Source: an uncultured Muribaculaceae bacterium (GTDB lineage: Bacteria > Bacteroidota > Bacteroidia > Bacteroidales > Muribaculaceae). Taken from it: DNA of 64,000 bases. The stretch's first letter is position 1, and the number at the start of each line of letters is the position of its first letter. Both the position numbers and the translations under genes were made by a program. Below the pieces are notes generated by a model that was not told the origin of the DNA, did no database searches, and saw only the letters and a list, made by a program, of their open reading frames with translations. Below are positions 35,117 to 45,500 of the stretch, piece by piece. The stretch spans positions 120,774 through 184,773 of the forward strand of contig CAJUKU010000005.1 in NCBI GenBank assembly GCA_910587425.1. The letters run 5' to 3'.

Positions 35117-35684
35117 GTTGCGACGCTCCCAGCGCCCTCCATTGCTTCCTGCCGAGGAGACGAGGAGCAGCAAATGGGTTCGGACAATGAGGGGATTTGT
35201 GTGATAATGGCTACGGCGGGGCGTTGCCGCAGGGATTCGACTTCGGTCACGTACGAGAGTACGCTCCCTCAGCCTCAGTCTCAGCTCCTACCACCTGAAC
35301 CATTCTGACAACGCCCTCCCATGCGGATTGAAAAAGCTGTGCCCTGCACGCCTGGAAGCCTGGTAGTGGTAGGGCTAATGGGGCGAATAACTGAGGGGAG
35401 GGGAAATTACTACGGAGACAATTTTCAGCTGGGGCTGAAAAATATGTCTCCGCCCCGTACTCAGGGAGGGCGCCCGGTGCTCTTGAGCCAGGTGGAGAAA
35501 TGATTGTGGCTTTTGTAAACAGGTTGAACGGAGGTAGGCTGCGCTGCGCTCGCGCCATACCTCCGCCCCCCACAACCACCCATGCAACTTCCCCTACAAC
35601 TGCCCATGCAACCGCTGCCTGCAACACCCCTACAACCGCTGCCTGCAAGCGCCTCTGCAAGCGCTGGCTAGAGGATAAAAAAAA
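35117..35684. other. Gene-free intergenic tract with strong hairpins and short repeats
   Basis: No convincing protein gene is seen in these 568 bases. A CUUCGG-type hairpin at 35239-35248 is followed at once by a GAGA-tetraloop hairpin at 35250-35263 (plus strand). Two strong hairpins follow: 35413-35452 (CGGAGACA and TTTTCAGC pairing with their complements) and 35529-35565 (CGGAGGTA / TACCTCCG). The right end, 35575-35670, holds degenerate repeats of a TGCAAC/CCCTACAAC type. It lies between two minus-strand terminators. A structured RNA or a dispersed repeat element is possible; neither is proven. Confidence 0.5.
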
Positions 35685-35707
35685 TCAGCCCGCTTTAGGC
35701 GGGCTGA
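35685..35707 (-). terminator. Terminator of tRNA-Gln
   Basis: TCAGCCCGC / GCGGGCTGA stem around a 5-base loop. On the minus strand it is followed by eight T residues, 15 bases past the tRNA 3' end. Confidence 0.85.
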
Positions 35708-35721
35708 TGGTGGTGATGTTG

Positions 35722-35792
35722 TTGCCTTGGAAAGATTCGAACTCTCACAGGCGGAACCAGAATCCGACGTGCTACCATTACACCACAAGGCA
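35722..35792 (-). tRNA. tRNA-Gln (anticodon CTG)
   Basis: A 71-base cloverleaf read on the minus strand: acceptor TGCCTTG with CAAGGCA, D stem GTG/CAC, anticodon loop TTCTGGT (anticodon CTG), T arm GAGAG-TTCGAAT-CTTTC, discriminator A. One mismatch closes the anticodon stem. The 3' CCA is not encoded. Confidence 0.9.
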
Positions 35793-35824
35793 ATCTTCTT
35801 GGTAATCGCTCTTGATTACGGCTG

Positions 35825-35856
35825 CAAAGTTACGATGGTTTTGCATTCTGTGCAAA
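35825..35856 (-). promoter_or_regulatory. Promoter of tRNA-Gln
   Basis: Minus strand: TTTG (35856-35853), 20 bases, TAACTTTG (35832-35825). Predicted start near 35820, 28 bases before the mature tRNA. Confidence 0.7.
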
Positions 35857-36066
35857 TTTTTCGCCAACTTTTTTCGTGCAAATTTTATCACCCGCAAAGT
35901 ATCGGCTAATTATCAACCATTTGCACACATCCGAAATTTCACGCTTCCTGCTCTTGCCGGGTTTGATACCGCCCGAAGACACAGTCAATACCGATCCGGG
36001 CGCAAAGCCGGAGGAGAGAGAAGAGAGTTGCAGAGCTATTACCGAAACAGAATCGACGGAGAGAGA

Positions 36067-36843
36067 TCACATATAGCCGCGGATAATGCCACGCTTGGCA
36101 TTGCGGACAAACATGATGATCTCGTCGCGTTCGGGGGTAGCGGGCAGCTCTGCCTCTATGCGCTCTATAGCGTCGGAGTTATTGAGTCCGGAGAGGTACA
36201 GGTAACGGTATATCTCCTGAATGTCGCGGATCTGCTCTGAGGTGAATCCACGGCGGCGAAGTCCGATGGAGTTGATTCCGGCATAGGCGATAGGTTCGCG
36301 GGCAGCCTTTACAAACGGCGGTATGTCCTTATTGACAAGCGCGCCGCCCTGCAGCATTACATGAGGACCGATATGGCAGAACTGATGCACAAGCGATCCG
36401 CCGCCGATAACGGCGAAGTCGTCGACCACTACCTCACCGGCGAGCTGCGTGGCATTGCTCATGATCACATTGTTGCCCACCACGCAGTCGTGAGCCACAT
36501 GGCAGTATGCCATAATAAGGCAGTTGGAACCGACAACGGTGCGTCCTTTCGACGCCGTCCCGCGGTTGACGGTCACGCATTCGCGCAGCGTAGTGTTGTC
36601 GCCGATGACCGCAAGCGTCTCCTCACCCTGGAACTTCAGATCCTGGGGGATTCCGGACACTACGGCACCGGGGAATATCGTGCAGTTTTTTCCGATGCGC
36701 GCGCCAGCCATGATGGTGACATTGCTGCCGATGCGCGTTCCCTCGGCTATCTCAACATTCTCCTCGATGGTGACGAACGGATCGATCACCACACTGGGAT
36801 GTATCTTAGCCGCGGGGTGTATATAAACTAAAGGCTGTTTCAT
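36067..36843 (-). CDS. lpxA: Acyl-ACP--UDP-N-acetylglucosamine O-acyltransferase
   Basis: First step of lipid A synthesis: 3-O-acylation of UDP-GlcNAc. A left-handed beta-helix of hexapeptide repeats (IHPSVVIDPFVTIEENVEIA onward) spans about residues 8-190, with the catalytic histidine in the YCHVAHDCVVG segment and the family QLAGEVVVDD region. The helical C-terminus has GLRRRGFTSEQI. Length 258. Last of lpxD-lpxC/fabZ-lpxA. Confidence 0.96.
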   Translation of the reverse strand: MKQPLVYIHPAAKIHPSVVIDPFVTIEENVEIAEGTRIGSNVTIMAGARIGKNCTIFPGAVVSGIPQDLKFQGEETLAVIGDNTTLRECVTVNRGTASKGRTVVGSNCLIMAYCHVAHDCVVGNNVIMSNATQLAGEVVVDDFAVIGGGSLVHQFCHIGPHVMLQGGALVNKDIPPFVKAAREPIAYAGINSIGLRRRGFTSEQIRDIQEIYRYLYLSGLNNSDAIERIEAELPATPERDEIIMFVRNAKRGIIRGYM

Positions 36844-36867
36844 CTATTATAAAGGCTGTTTCGTCTA

Positions 36868-38250
36868 TTACTTATTCTTAATGATCTGTGCCATAAACTC
36901 GCACTCGCTGACCACCTTCTCGCCCACGAAAGCATAACCCTTCATGACGGCGCAGCCACGGCGGAGCTCGGTCTGGAACGAGATGTGGAAAATCAGTGTG
37001 TCACCGGGCACGACCTTCTGACGGAACTTCACATTGTCGATCTTCATGAAGTACGTGCTGTAGCGCTCCGGATCATCGACAGTCGAGAGCACAAGCAGAC
37101 CGCCGGTCTGAGCCATAGCCTCGATCTGGAGCACGCCGGGGAGTACAGGCTCCTGCGGGAAATGTCCGGGGAAGAAAGGCTCGTTGGCGGTGATGTTTTT
37201 CACACCGACGATATAGTTCTCACCCATCTCGATGATCTTGTCAACGAGGAGCATCGGGTAGCGGTGAGGAAGGAGCTCGCGGATGCGGTTGTTATCGAGG
37301 ATAGGCTCGGCATTAGGATTATAGACCGGTGCCTGCACATCCTGACGCTTAATCTCGCGGCGGATCTTCTTGGCGAAAGTGGTATTGATGGAGTGCCCGG
37401 GGCGTGTGGCTATGACACGACCCTTCAGCGGGCGTCCGATAAGCGCGAGATCGCCCATTACGTCCATGAGCTTATGGCGTGCCGGCTCATTGTCGGCAAC
37501 CAGAGGCTTGTCCTGTATGAATCCGAACTCCTCGACGCGCTTGTGAGGCACGCCCATGAGGTCGGCGAGACGGTCAAGCTCTTCCTGCGCCATGGGAGAA
37601 TCGTAGATCACCACCGCATTGTCGAGATCGCCACCCTTTATAAGATCATTCTTCACCAGCGGCTCGATCTCGCGGACGAAAACGAATGTGCGGCTCGAAG
37701 CGATCTCCGAGGGGAAATCCTCGACGCGCTCAAGCGACGCATACTGGTTGGGGAGCACGGGCGAATCGAACTGCACTTTGACATCGATACAGAAATCATC
37801 GTCGGGGAGAACGACGATAGAAGCGCCGGTAGTCTCGTCGCGCACCTCGATCTTCTGCTTAACGATGTAGAAATCTTTATCGGCGTGCTGCTCCTCCACT
37901 CCCACGCGGGCGATATTCTCGCAGAACACGCGCGCGCTACCGTCGAGGATAGGCATCTCCGGACCATCGAGACGGATGAGACAGTTGTCGATTCCTGCCG
38001 CATAGAGCGCCGCGAGGGCATGCTCCACAGTCGACACACTGACCTCGCCACGGGTAAGAACCGTACCGCGGTTGGTGGAGCTGACATACTCGGCGAGTGC
38101 GTCGATCACCGGCTCACCTTCGAGATCGGTGCGCTGGAGCTTGTAACCGGTATTGTCGGGAGCAGGGAGAAACTCTGCTGTGATTACCTTTCCTGTATGC
38201 AGGCCCTTTCCATTGACACTGAACGGAGCCCGAAGTGTGATCTGTTTCAT
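36868..38250 (-). CDS. lpxC/fabZ: Bifunctional LpxC deacetylase / FabZ dehydratase
   Basis: A fusion typical of Bacteroidetes. Residues about 1-300 are UDP-3-O-acyl-N-acetylglucosamine deacetylase LpxC, the committed lipid A step; the zinc region is visible as STVEHALAAL (from the motif HALAAL) and ARHKLMDVMGDLAL. Residues about 315-460 are the 3-hydroxyacyl-ACP dehydratase FabZ, with HRYPMLLVDK and the catalytic FFPGHFPQEPVLPGV segment. The start at 38250 (MKQITLRAPFS) gives 460 residues; an upstream in-frame start would run into lpxD. Linking both enzymes balances lipid A against fatty-acid synthesis, as both draw on the same hydroxyacyl-ACP pool. Confidence 0.96.
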   Translation of the reverse strand: MKQITLRAPFSVNGKGLHTGKVITAEFLPAPDNTGYKLQRTDLEGEPVIDALAEYVSSTNRGTVLTRGEVSVSTVEHALAALYAAGIDNCLIRLDGPEMPILDGSARVFCENIARVGVEEQHADKDFYIVKQKIEVRDETTGASIVVLPDDDFCIDVKVQFDSPVLPNQYASLERVEDFPSEIASSRTFVFVREIEPLVKNDLIKGGDLDNAVVIYDSPMAQEELDRLADLMGVPHKRVEEFGFIQDKPLVADNEPARHKLMDVMGDLALIGRPLKGRVIATRPGHSINTTFAKKIRREIKRQDVQAPVYNPNAEPILDNNRIRELLPHRYPMLLVDKIIEMGENYIVGVKNITANEPFFPGHFPQEPVLPGVLQIEAMAQTGGLLVLSTVDDPERYSTYFMKIDNVKFRQKVVPGDTLIFHISFQTELRRGCAVMKGYAFVGEKVVSECEFMAQIIKNK

Positions 38251-38269
38251 TATCAGTATATAGCGTTTA

Positions 38270-39295
38270 TTATTTTCCTTGCAATTCTTTTTCGAGGGCA
38301 GCCACGCGTGCATAAAGGCTGTCGAGATTCTTCACGTTGACCGCCTGCCTGCCGTACTGACGCAGGTCAATCGCCGGCGATCCGAACAGACGCGCACCCT
38401 CAGGCACGCTCTTCTGTATGCCCGACTGCGCGGCTATTTGCGCGCGCGAACCTATATTAATATGTCCGGCTATTCCGACCTGTCCGCCTATCATGCACCA
38501 CTCGCCGACCTTAGCCGACCCTGCGATGCCAGCCTGTGCGGCAATGACCGTATGCTCACCTATGAAGCAATTATGAGCCACCTGGATGAGATTGTCGAGC
38601 TTGACGCCGCGACCTATCGTGGTGCTGCCCATCATGGCGCGGTCGATGGTAGTGTTCGCCCCGATCTCGACATCGTCGGCTATCACCACGTTGCCTGTCT
38701 GGGGGATCTTGTCGTAACCATGCTCCGTGGGAGCGAATCCGAAACCGTCGGCGCCGATTACCGCTCCCGAGTGGATGATACACCGCTCACCGATGCGGCA
38801 ACCGTGGTAGACACGCACACCGGCATAGAGCGTGGTCGAAGCACCGATCCCGGCGCCATCGCCCACGTAGCACTGCGGATAGATCTGCGCACCTGCACCG
38901 ATTTTGGCTCCACGCCCTATATAGGCGAAAGCGCCGATGTAGGCATCCTCAGCCACCTCAGCCTCCGGATGAATGAACGCCGGCTGCTCCACGCCACGGC
39001 GGGGCGGGTTGAGCATCTTCTGCACCTCGGTGAGAAGATACGCCACAGTGGCATAAGGATCGTCGACGCGGATCAGCGTCGCAGCTACCGGGCGCGAAGG
39101 CTTGAAATCGCGCGCCACAAGCACGGCCGTGGATCCGGTAGTATATATGAAATGCTCGTATTTAGGATTAGCCAGGAAAGAGATGGTGCCGGGCTTGCCC
39201 TCCTCGATCTTGGCGAACGAGGATATGACAGCCTGCCCGTCGCCCTCGACAGTGCCGGAGGCGAGAAAAGCAATCTGATTGACTGTTAGCTCCAT
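38270..39295 (-). CDS. lpxD: UDP-3-O-(3-hydroxyacyl)glucosamine N-acyltransferase
   Basis: Third lipid A step, N-acylation of the deacetylated intermediate. The N-terminal uridine-binding domain (about 1-100, TISFLANPKYEHFIYTT) precedes hexapeptide repeats. The catalytic histidine lies in the VAHNCFIGEHTVIAAQAGIA region, and SGPAVDL-like GSPAIDLRQYGR closes the domain. The start at 39295 (MELTVNQIA) gives 341 residues, the family length. It is 19 bases upstream of lpxC/fabZ. A weak -7 candidate (CACCTTTG) lies near 39364-39357. Confidence 0.95.
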   Translation of the reverse strand: MELTVNQIAFLASGTVEGDGQAVISSFAKIEEGKPGTISFLANPKYEHFIYTTGSTAVLVARDFKPSRPVAATLIRVDDPYATVAYLLTEVQKMLNPPRRGVEQPAFIHPEAEVAEDAYIGAFAYIGRGAKIGAGAQIYPQCYVGDGAGIGASTTLYAGVRVYHGCRIGERCIIHSGAVIGADGFGFAPTEHGYDKIPQTGNVVIADDVEIGANTTIDRAMMGSTTIGRGVKLDNLIQVAHNCFIGEHTVIAAQAGIAGSAKVGEWCMIGGQVGIAGHINIGSRAQIAAQSGIQKSVPEGARLFGSPAIDLRQYGRQAVNVKNLDSLYARVAALEKELQGK

Positions 39296-39468
39296 TTCAT
39301 TGGGTTTGCGGTGTTTCACAGACGCCGCCGGCACACGCCCGCGGGTATTCAGGGTGCAAAGGTGGCAATTTTTTTTTACATAGCCTCACGGTTTACGCAA
39401 AATCTACCCTTCGCGTTAAATTATGTGAATACTTGCTAAATTCACGCATCTAAACGCCCGAAACATGC

Positions 39469-39476
39469 TAACTTTG
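39469..39476 (+). promoter_or_regulatory. -7 element of the BspA-like surface operon
   Basis: TAACTTTG, with a predicted start near 39481 and a leader of about 75 bases. No good -33 element is seen, which may mean regulated transcription. The 39296-39557 gap also has a run of nine T at 39369-39377. Confidence 0.5.
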
Positions 39477-39557
39477 CTTCTGCATAGTGCGCACCCTTAG
39501 GGTACATGCGCTGCGCACACTTGTAAAGGAATTTGTAATATACAGGAATACAGGAAT

Positions 39558-42500
39558 ATGAGATCCGTGCTGTGTCAACTTTTGTTTGCCACGATTGCAC
39601 CGTTTGGTGTGGGACTGTACGCACAGACCCAGAGTACCGACCCTGTGAGCGTGACAGTCATCCAGGAGCACCCGTCGTCGACCTCGTCGGCACAGGTGAC
39701 CACCGACCAGACCTGGTGGGTGACGCTTGATGAAGCCAACCACACCGCCACCATAGTAGCTCCGCCCACAGGGGAATCGGGTGGATCGTACATACCTGAG
39801 GAGGGGGCTGAAGCGGTGACCGGACGCTACTGCTTTGCAGACTTTGCCGGATTCGCAGGCATACTGATAAATTCAAGCGATGTGCATTTTTGGAGTCCAT
39901 CGCTGACAGGCTTCAGGGGCAACGACAGTCACTTCACCGCCATACGCCTGCCGGAGACGGTGACTGTCGATGAGACAGAATACACAGTAACAGCTATCGG
40001 CGACCGCGCATTTGCCGAAAGCGACATAGCCTACATACACATACCCTCTACAGTAACTTCGATAGGCGACTATGCCTTCGAGAACGCCACGGCACTCGCC
40101 GGAATAGGCACCGCATCGGCATACGAGCTCGTGCCGAACTCTGTCACGGAACTCGGACGCGGAGTATTCAAGGGGTGTACGTCGCTGACACGCATCGACA
40201 TAGGCGACGGCGTGCGCGTCCTACCTGAAGAGACATTCGACGGCTGCACAGCACTTAAGAAACTATCACTCGGAGCATCGATAGAGCGCATAGAGTGCAC
40301 TATCAGCGGACTCACCGACATAGCCTACCACTCTCCCAACCCTCCCGAAATCGCCGAGGGAGCCACTGTGACGACTGCAACCGTCTGGGTGCCTGAAGAG
40401 CATCTCGCCGAATACACAGCCGCCCTCACAGGCAGCCAGATAGAGACATTTTCGGTGAAACCGAAGCAGGAAAAACTGAAATTCTACACCAATATTGCTC
40501 ACGAAATAGGATTTGAGATCAAGGCTGCGCCATGGCCTGACGAGGGGGATGAGAATAAATATTACTTCGTTTACCGCACCAAGCGCTACAACGAGTTTGA
40601 GGAGGATCCACACGATGCATCGGCGATACTGGTAGCATACGACCAGAGCCCTGAATATGCGGAAACGACAATAACGCACATACCGAATACGCATCCCATC
40701 TTCCGCCTGTATTTCAGCGACAATGATGCGGTGGCAATATACGATGTGAATGTGCATCCCAAAGCGACGACGAGTTCGGTTGGATTGCAATACCTCACTG
40801 CAGGCAACTACCAGCTGACACTGGTAACAAATGATGTGACACGCGCATCGTACACCTGGGAGGTGGAGGTGGTCGACGGTGTGCCTGTCGACCGTATCAT
40901 CATCAATGGTCCGTCGGCGATTGCCCCTGGCGAGAAAGCTCAGTTTACGGCGCAGGTACTCGCATCAAAGGATGATGTCACCCCGACGGTGACGGATGTG
41001 GTGTGGAGCGTGTCGGACGAGAGCATAGCCACGATCGACCCCGTCACCGGCGAACTGACGGCGATCAGCGAGGGTGAGGTGAGCATCTTCGCCACATCAA
41101 CCGATCCGGCGTGCGATGTGAAGTCAGGAATGTTCCTGAATGTTACTACCGGAAGTGCGATCCGCTATCCATTCACACAGGTTGTCGCCAAAGAGCGCAA
41201 TACGTCACTGACAAAGGACTGGAAACTGATACCATATCAAAATGTCACCACCGACCTCTGGTATTTTGCGAACGCCGACGGCACAATGACGCTGACATAT
41301 CCGGGCGCGCACATAAATGACAGGGCTGACGGTGTCGCTGACACAAAAGTCAAGGAGTCGCCTTACGACCTCGAGCATCCGGGATATCCGTATATCACCT
41401 ACGGAGGCACCGACGACCACTACGTGATGTACAGCTATGATATCGACGGCTACTGCATGATGACGGAGAAAAACACCCCCGCCGAAGCATTCCGCACCGC
41501 ATTCGTGCCTCCGGTCAATATTATTAAGGTAATGACCGGCGTACAGGGAGATTTCAAGGGAATAACGAAGATTGGCGACTACGCATTTGCATACAGCAAC
41601 GTGACTGTAATCGATCTCGGCAACTTCGACTCTCATATCGACAGCGAGATGATGCTCAACAACGGGGTGACAGAGATCGGCGACTATGCATTCTATAACT
41701 GTACGAATTTCCTCGGAGTGCCTGAAGGTACGAACTATGAGGTGGTTCCCGACCAGGTGACTAAGCTTGGACGTCAGGTGTTTGACGGCTGTTCCAAGAT
41801 GGAGCGCATGATCATAGGCGACGGCGTGGAGGAGATTCCGGTAATGACATTCCACGACTGTAATTCGCTTCGTGAATTGCGTTTGGGAGCTAAAGTGAGC
41901 CGCATAAACTGCGACATCAATGCAAAAACCCGCATAGTATTCGCCAATCCCGTACCGCCGACAATAGCCTCGGGATGCCAGGTGACCGCACCTGAATACT
42001 GGGTGCCGGAGGGATCCAAAGAGGCATACGCAGCCGCAGGATTCACCGAGTCCTCGATCCGCACATATTCACTTGAGGTGAATGGTGGCGAGGATGTCTA
42101 CGCATGTATAAACACCGAGCGGACTGTCCCGGTAGCCACAGTACTCGCACCACTGCAAGCCAGCACGGTTCCCTATCACTTCGCATACGATAATACAGGA
42201 ACCGAATCACCGGTAATCTACCCAAGTCAACAGTCAGCAAACCGTGCGCGCTACTCTGTGGAGTCACCAAGCGCATCCCATGTGCAGACCACCAGCAACA
42301 ATTTATATGTACGCTATGGAACTGCAGGAAACTATAACCTCTACTTCCGCACGCTCGACATCACGCGCCAGAAGGTGAAGGTGCCGGTACATGTTATCAA
42401 CCGCGCTCCGGTGACAAGTGTGACGATATCCAAATATCCCGACGGTAAACGCATGGAGGCGGGTTCATCGTTCACGTTTGTATATACCACCAACCTGATA

Positions 42501-45500
42501 AATGTCAAGATTCCCGCGACCTGGAGCTCATCGAATCCCGACGTGATCGAGATCGATCCTGAGACAGGTGTCGCCACCGCCAAGGGTTACGGTTCAGCGC
42601 GAATCATCATCACCACCACCGATCCATATTCCGCGACCACGACCAATTACATAGATATCGAGGTACGCCCGGAGGGGATGGCATCGAACTATACCGCCAA
42701 GCAGAAGCACCCCGACCGCGATACAAACACAGCAACCCAGGCTCTCGCCAATGTTGTGGAGACAGAGACGGAATGGTGGTTCCACACGTTCAAGCCTGAA
42801 GGCTCAGCCGCCACCGAGGCTTCGATAGCATTCCCTGAAGGAACAGAGTTTGAACCGACATTCCTGCCCAACGGCACCATGCCGGCAAAAAATACCTACG
42901 ATTTCGAATGGGCAGGATACCAGTACTACACCATCTGGGGCGAGAGCGCGAAAGCATGGCATTCGGGTATGCCCACAGGTCCACAGTCAGGATTCGGTCC
43001 GTATTTCTTCACCGCCATACTGGTACCGGAGATTGTGAAAGTGGGTCAGCAGCCGATAGCCGTCAGCGCAATAGGTGCGGGTGCGTTCGCGGGTAGCAAT
43101 GCCGTGAATATACATGTGCACGACGGTATCTATGAGATAGGCGACTATGCGTTTGCCTGGCAGAACGACTATATAGGTCTGACGACCGGCGGCGAGTACA
43201 AGGCTGTGCCCAACTCCGTGAAGACAATCGGCAAGGGACTGTTCAAGGGGTGCAAGAGCATGACAGCCATGGAGATCGGCGACGGCGTCGAGACGGTGCC
43301 CGAGGAGACATTCGACGGATGCATGAAGCTGAGATCGATAGGCTTCGGTGAGAACGTGAAGCAGATCAACTGCCACGTGGCGCGCTCGACATTCGCCCGC
43401 TATCCGGAAAATCCCAACAGCGCCTCAACATCAGGCGGAACGGCTGCCGACGGCACCGAGAGTACAGACGTTGAGACAGAAACCGAAACAACGAGCAAGG
43501 TCGGTCGCACGGAGCTTACAGAAGAGGATCTGAAACTCACGTTCGATGACCTTGATTATGTAGCGTTCCGATCTGCCGAGCCGCCGCTGATATCCAGCAA
43601 GGTGGAATTCCGCGCCAATAAGATATACTGTCCCGTAGCGAGCGTGGATCGCTACAAGGCAGCATTCCCCGGCATAGACGTAGAGGGATATTACATTGAG
43701 TTCCTGGAAAATGAGGTGTACTGCTACGCGATGCAGGACCGCAAGATAAACTTCGTGAAGCACACAGCGCTCAGCGGCGCCACAACCACGGCTCACTTCA
43801 TGTATCCGCAGGATCACAATGAGACAGATACAGATCCGGGAAGACTTTACGGATTCACCGTCAATGCATTCGGCAATGCCGGGGTGCATGGCGAATACTA
43901 CCTGATGTTCTTCCAGGATGCTGACGGCAATGATGCCCTCGACAAGATCTGGGCGGCAAACCGCGTGCAGGGCAGCTTCGCCACCATCACCTGGAAAGAG
44001 GCGGGCGATTACAAATTCATAATCGTGGCTCACGACGGCACCCGCTGCCGTTCTGAGGTGAAGGTGCATGTCAAGGACGGCAATCCGGTGTCGCAGATCA
44101 CTATCACGGGCTACCCCGGTGTCAGTCCCGGCACGTCGATACAGCTCACGGCTAACGTCTACGGTCCGCGCGACAAGAATGACAAGACAGGGCTCAAGAC
44201 CCTCGAGCCGTCGGTGAAGACACTGAAATGGGAGTCATCAGACCCGAAAATAGCGACTGTCGATCAGGACGGCACCGTGCATGGCATCACGGAGGGACGT
44301 GTGACCATATATGCCTACAGCGCCGATCCTTGTTGTCCCGGCGTCTACGGCTCCAAGACCCTCTATGTCGGCGAGAAGTTCAACGACATGACCATCTATC
44401 AGCTCGACGAGGAGGGGAACCGCATCAAGGAGTTCACCAAGGACTTCGGAATATTCGGTTACCCCGACGAGACGGTGCGCATTGATCCGGTAGCATTCCC
44501 GACAGGTCTCGGCGAGGCATCGTTCACATGGATGGTATTTTCCGGCTCTGCTGAGGGTTATTTCGACTTCGATCCCGCCACACTGACACTCCACATGAAG
44601 AATACCGGCAGCGGTGAGATCGTCGCCACCATACCCGCAGGTGAGGCTGAGGGTGACAGACCTATGCAATTCATCTGGAAGGTTACCACCAAGACAGCGA
44701 TGAAGGATATCGAGATCACACTCCCCTCGCGTCCGACCGATCCGGATGATCCTGACAACCCGACAGAGCCGGTGGATCCTGATGATCCCGAGGCACCAAC
44801 CAACCCCGACGAACCTATCGGCGAGGATAATCCCCTGAAGGATTACACCGGCATGGAGATCCCACTGAATGTCAATATCGACCCGGAGGCTACAAACCGT
44901 ACCGTGGAGTGGGAATCGTCGGACATCTCCATCGTTGAGGTGCGCACTCACGACAGCGGCAGCGATGACAGTGAGGAGGGCAGCGATGCTGTGGCAGCCG
45001 CAGCTATGCCTATGGCACTCATGAGCGCACGCGACGCCACGCCGGCACCTGACTGTACGGCTACACTCGTGCTCAAACGACGCGGACGCGCTATCGTTAC
45101 GGCAGTCGATCCAGACCACCGAGGAGCATCGTTCTCGTTCCCGGTCGAGGTGCTGCAACATGCCGAGCAACTGCAGCTCTTCCATGAGGATGAGACTGAG
45201 GCTATGCCCAGCAACCGCGTGATAAACGGACATCCGCGCGGCACTGCCAACATACGTACGGAAATCTTCCCCAGCAACGCAAACGTAAACGACCGCGCCG
45301 CCGATAAGCGCGTGACATATTCATCCGCACACCCCACAGTGGCTACAGTATCGGCAGACGGCACACTGACATTCCACGGTGTCGGCAGGACAATCATAAC
45401 AGCCACCGTAGCCGACGGCTCGGGCGTGAAGAGCTACTTCACGGCAAGCTGCACGGAGCAGCCTGTGGGCGGAGTCCAGTTCTCCGACCTCATCACCACA

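Noticed and set aside
35247..35660. A 137-codon minus-strand open frame in the tRNA-Gln/rplM gap
   Set aside because: The product is repeat-derived and low-complexity at its start, has no recognisable domain, and is crossed by strong hairpins. Non-coding explanations fit better.
36985..38340. A 451-codon open frame antisense to lpxC/fabZ
   Set aside because: It lies wholly opposite an intact, recognisable fusion gene. The product has no family-like motifs, and such frames are common in GC-rich coding DNA.
38279..39289. A 336-codon open frame antisense to lpxD
   Set aside because: It is a shadow of the lpxD hexapeptide-repeat coding sequence and shows no domain of its own.
39369..39377. Nine-T run upstream of the BspA-like gene as a phase-variable promoter spacer
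   Set aside because: It lies about 100 bases upstream of the -7 element, outside the promoter spacer, so length changes should not alter promoter spacing.
44238..45233. Long antisense open frames within the BspA-like gene
   Set aside because: They follow from the repetitive, GC-rich coding strand; there is no start signal or family motif.
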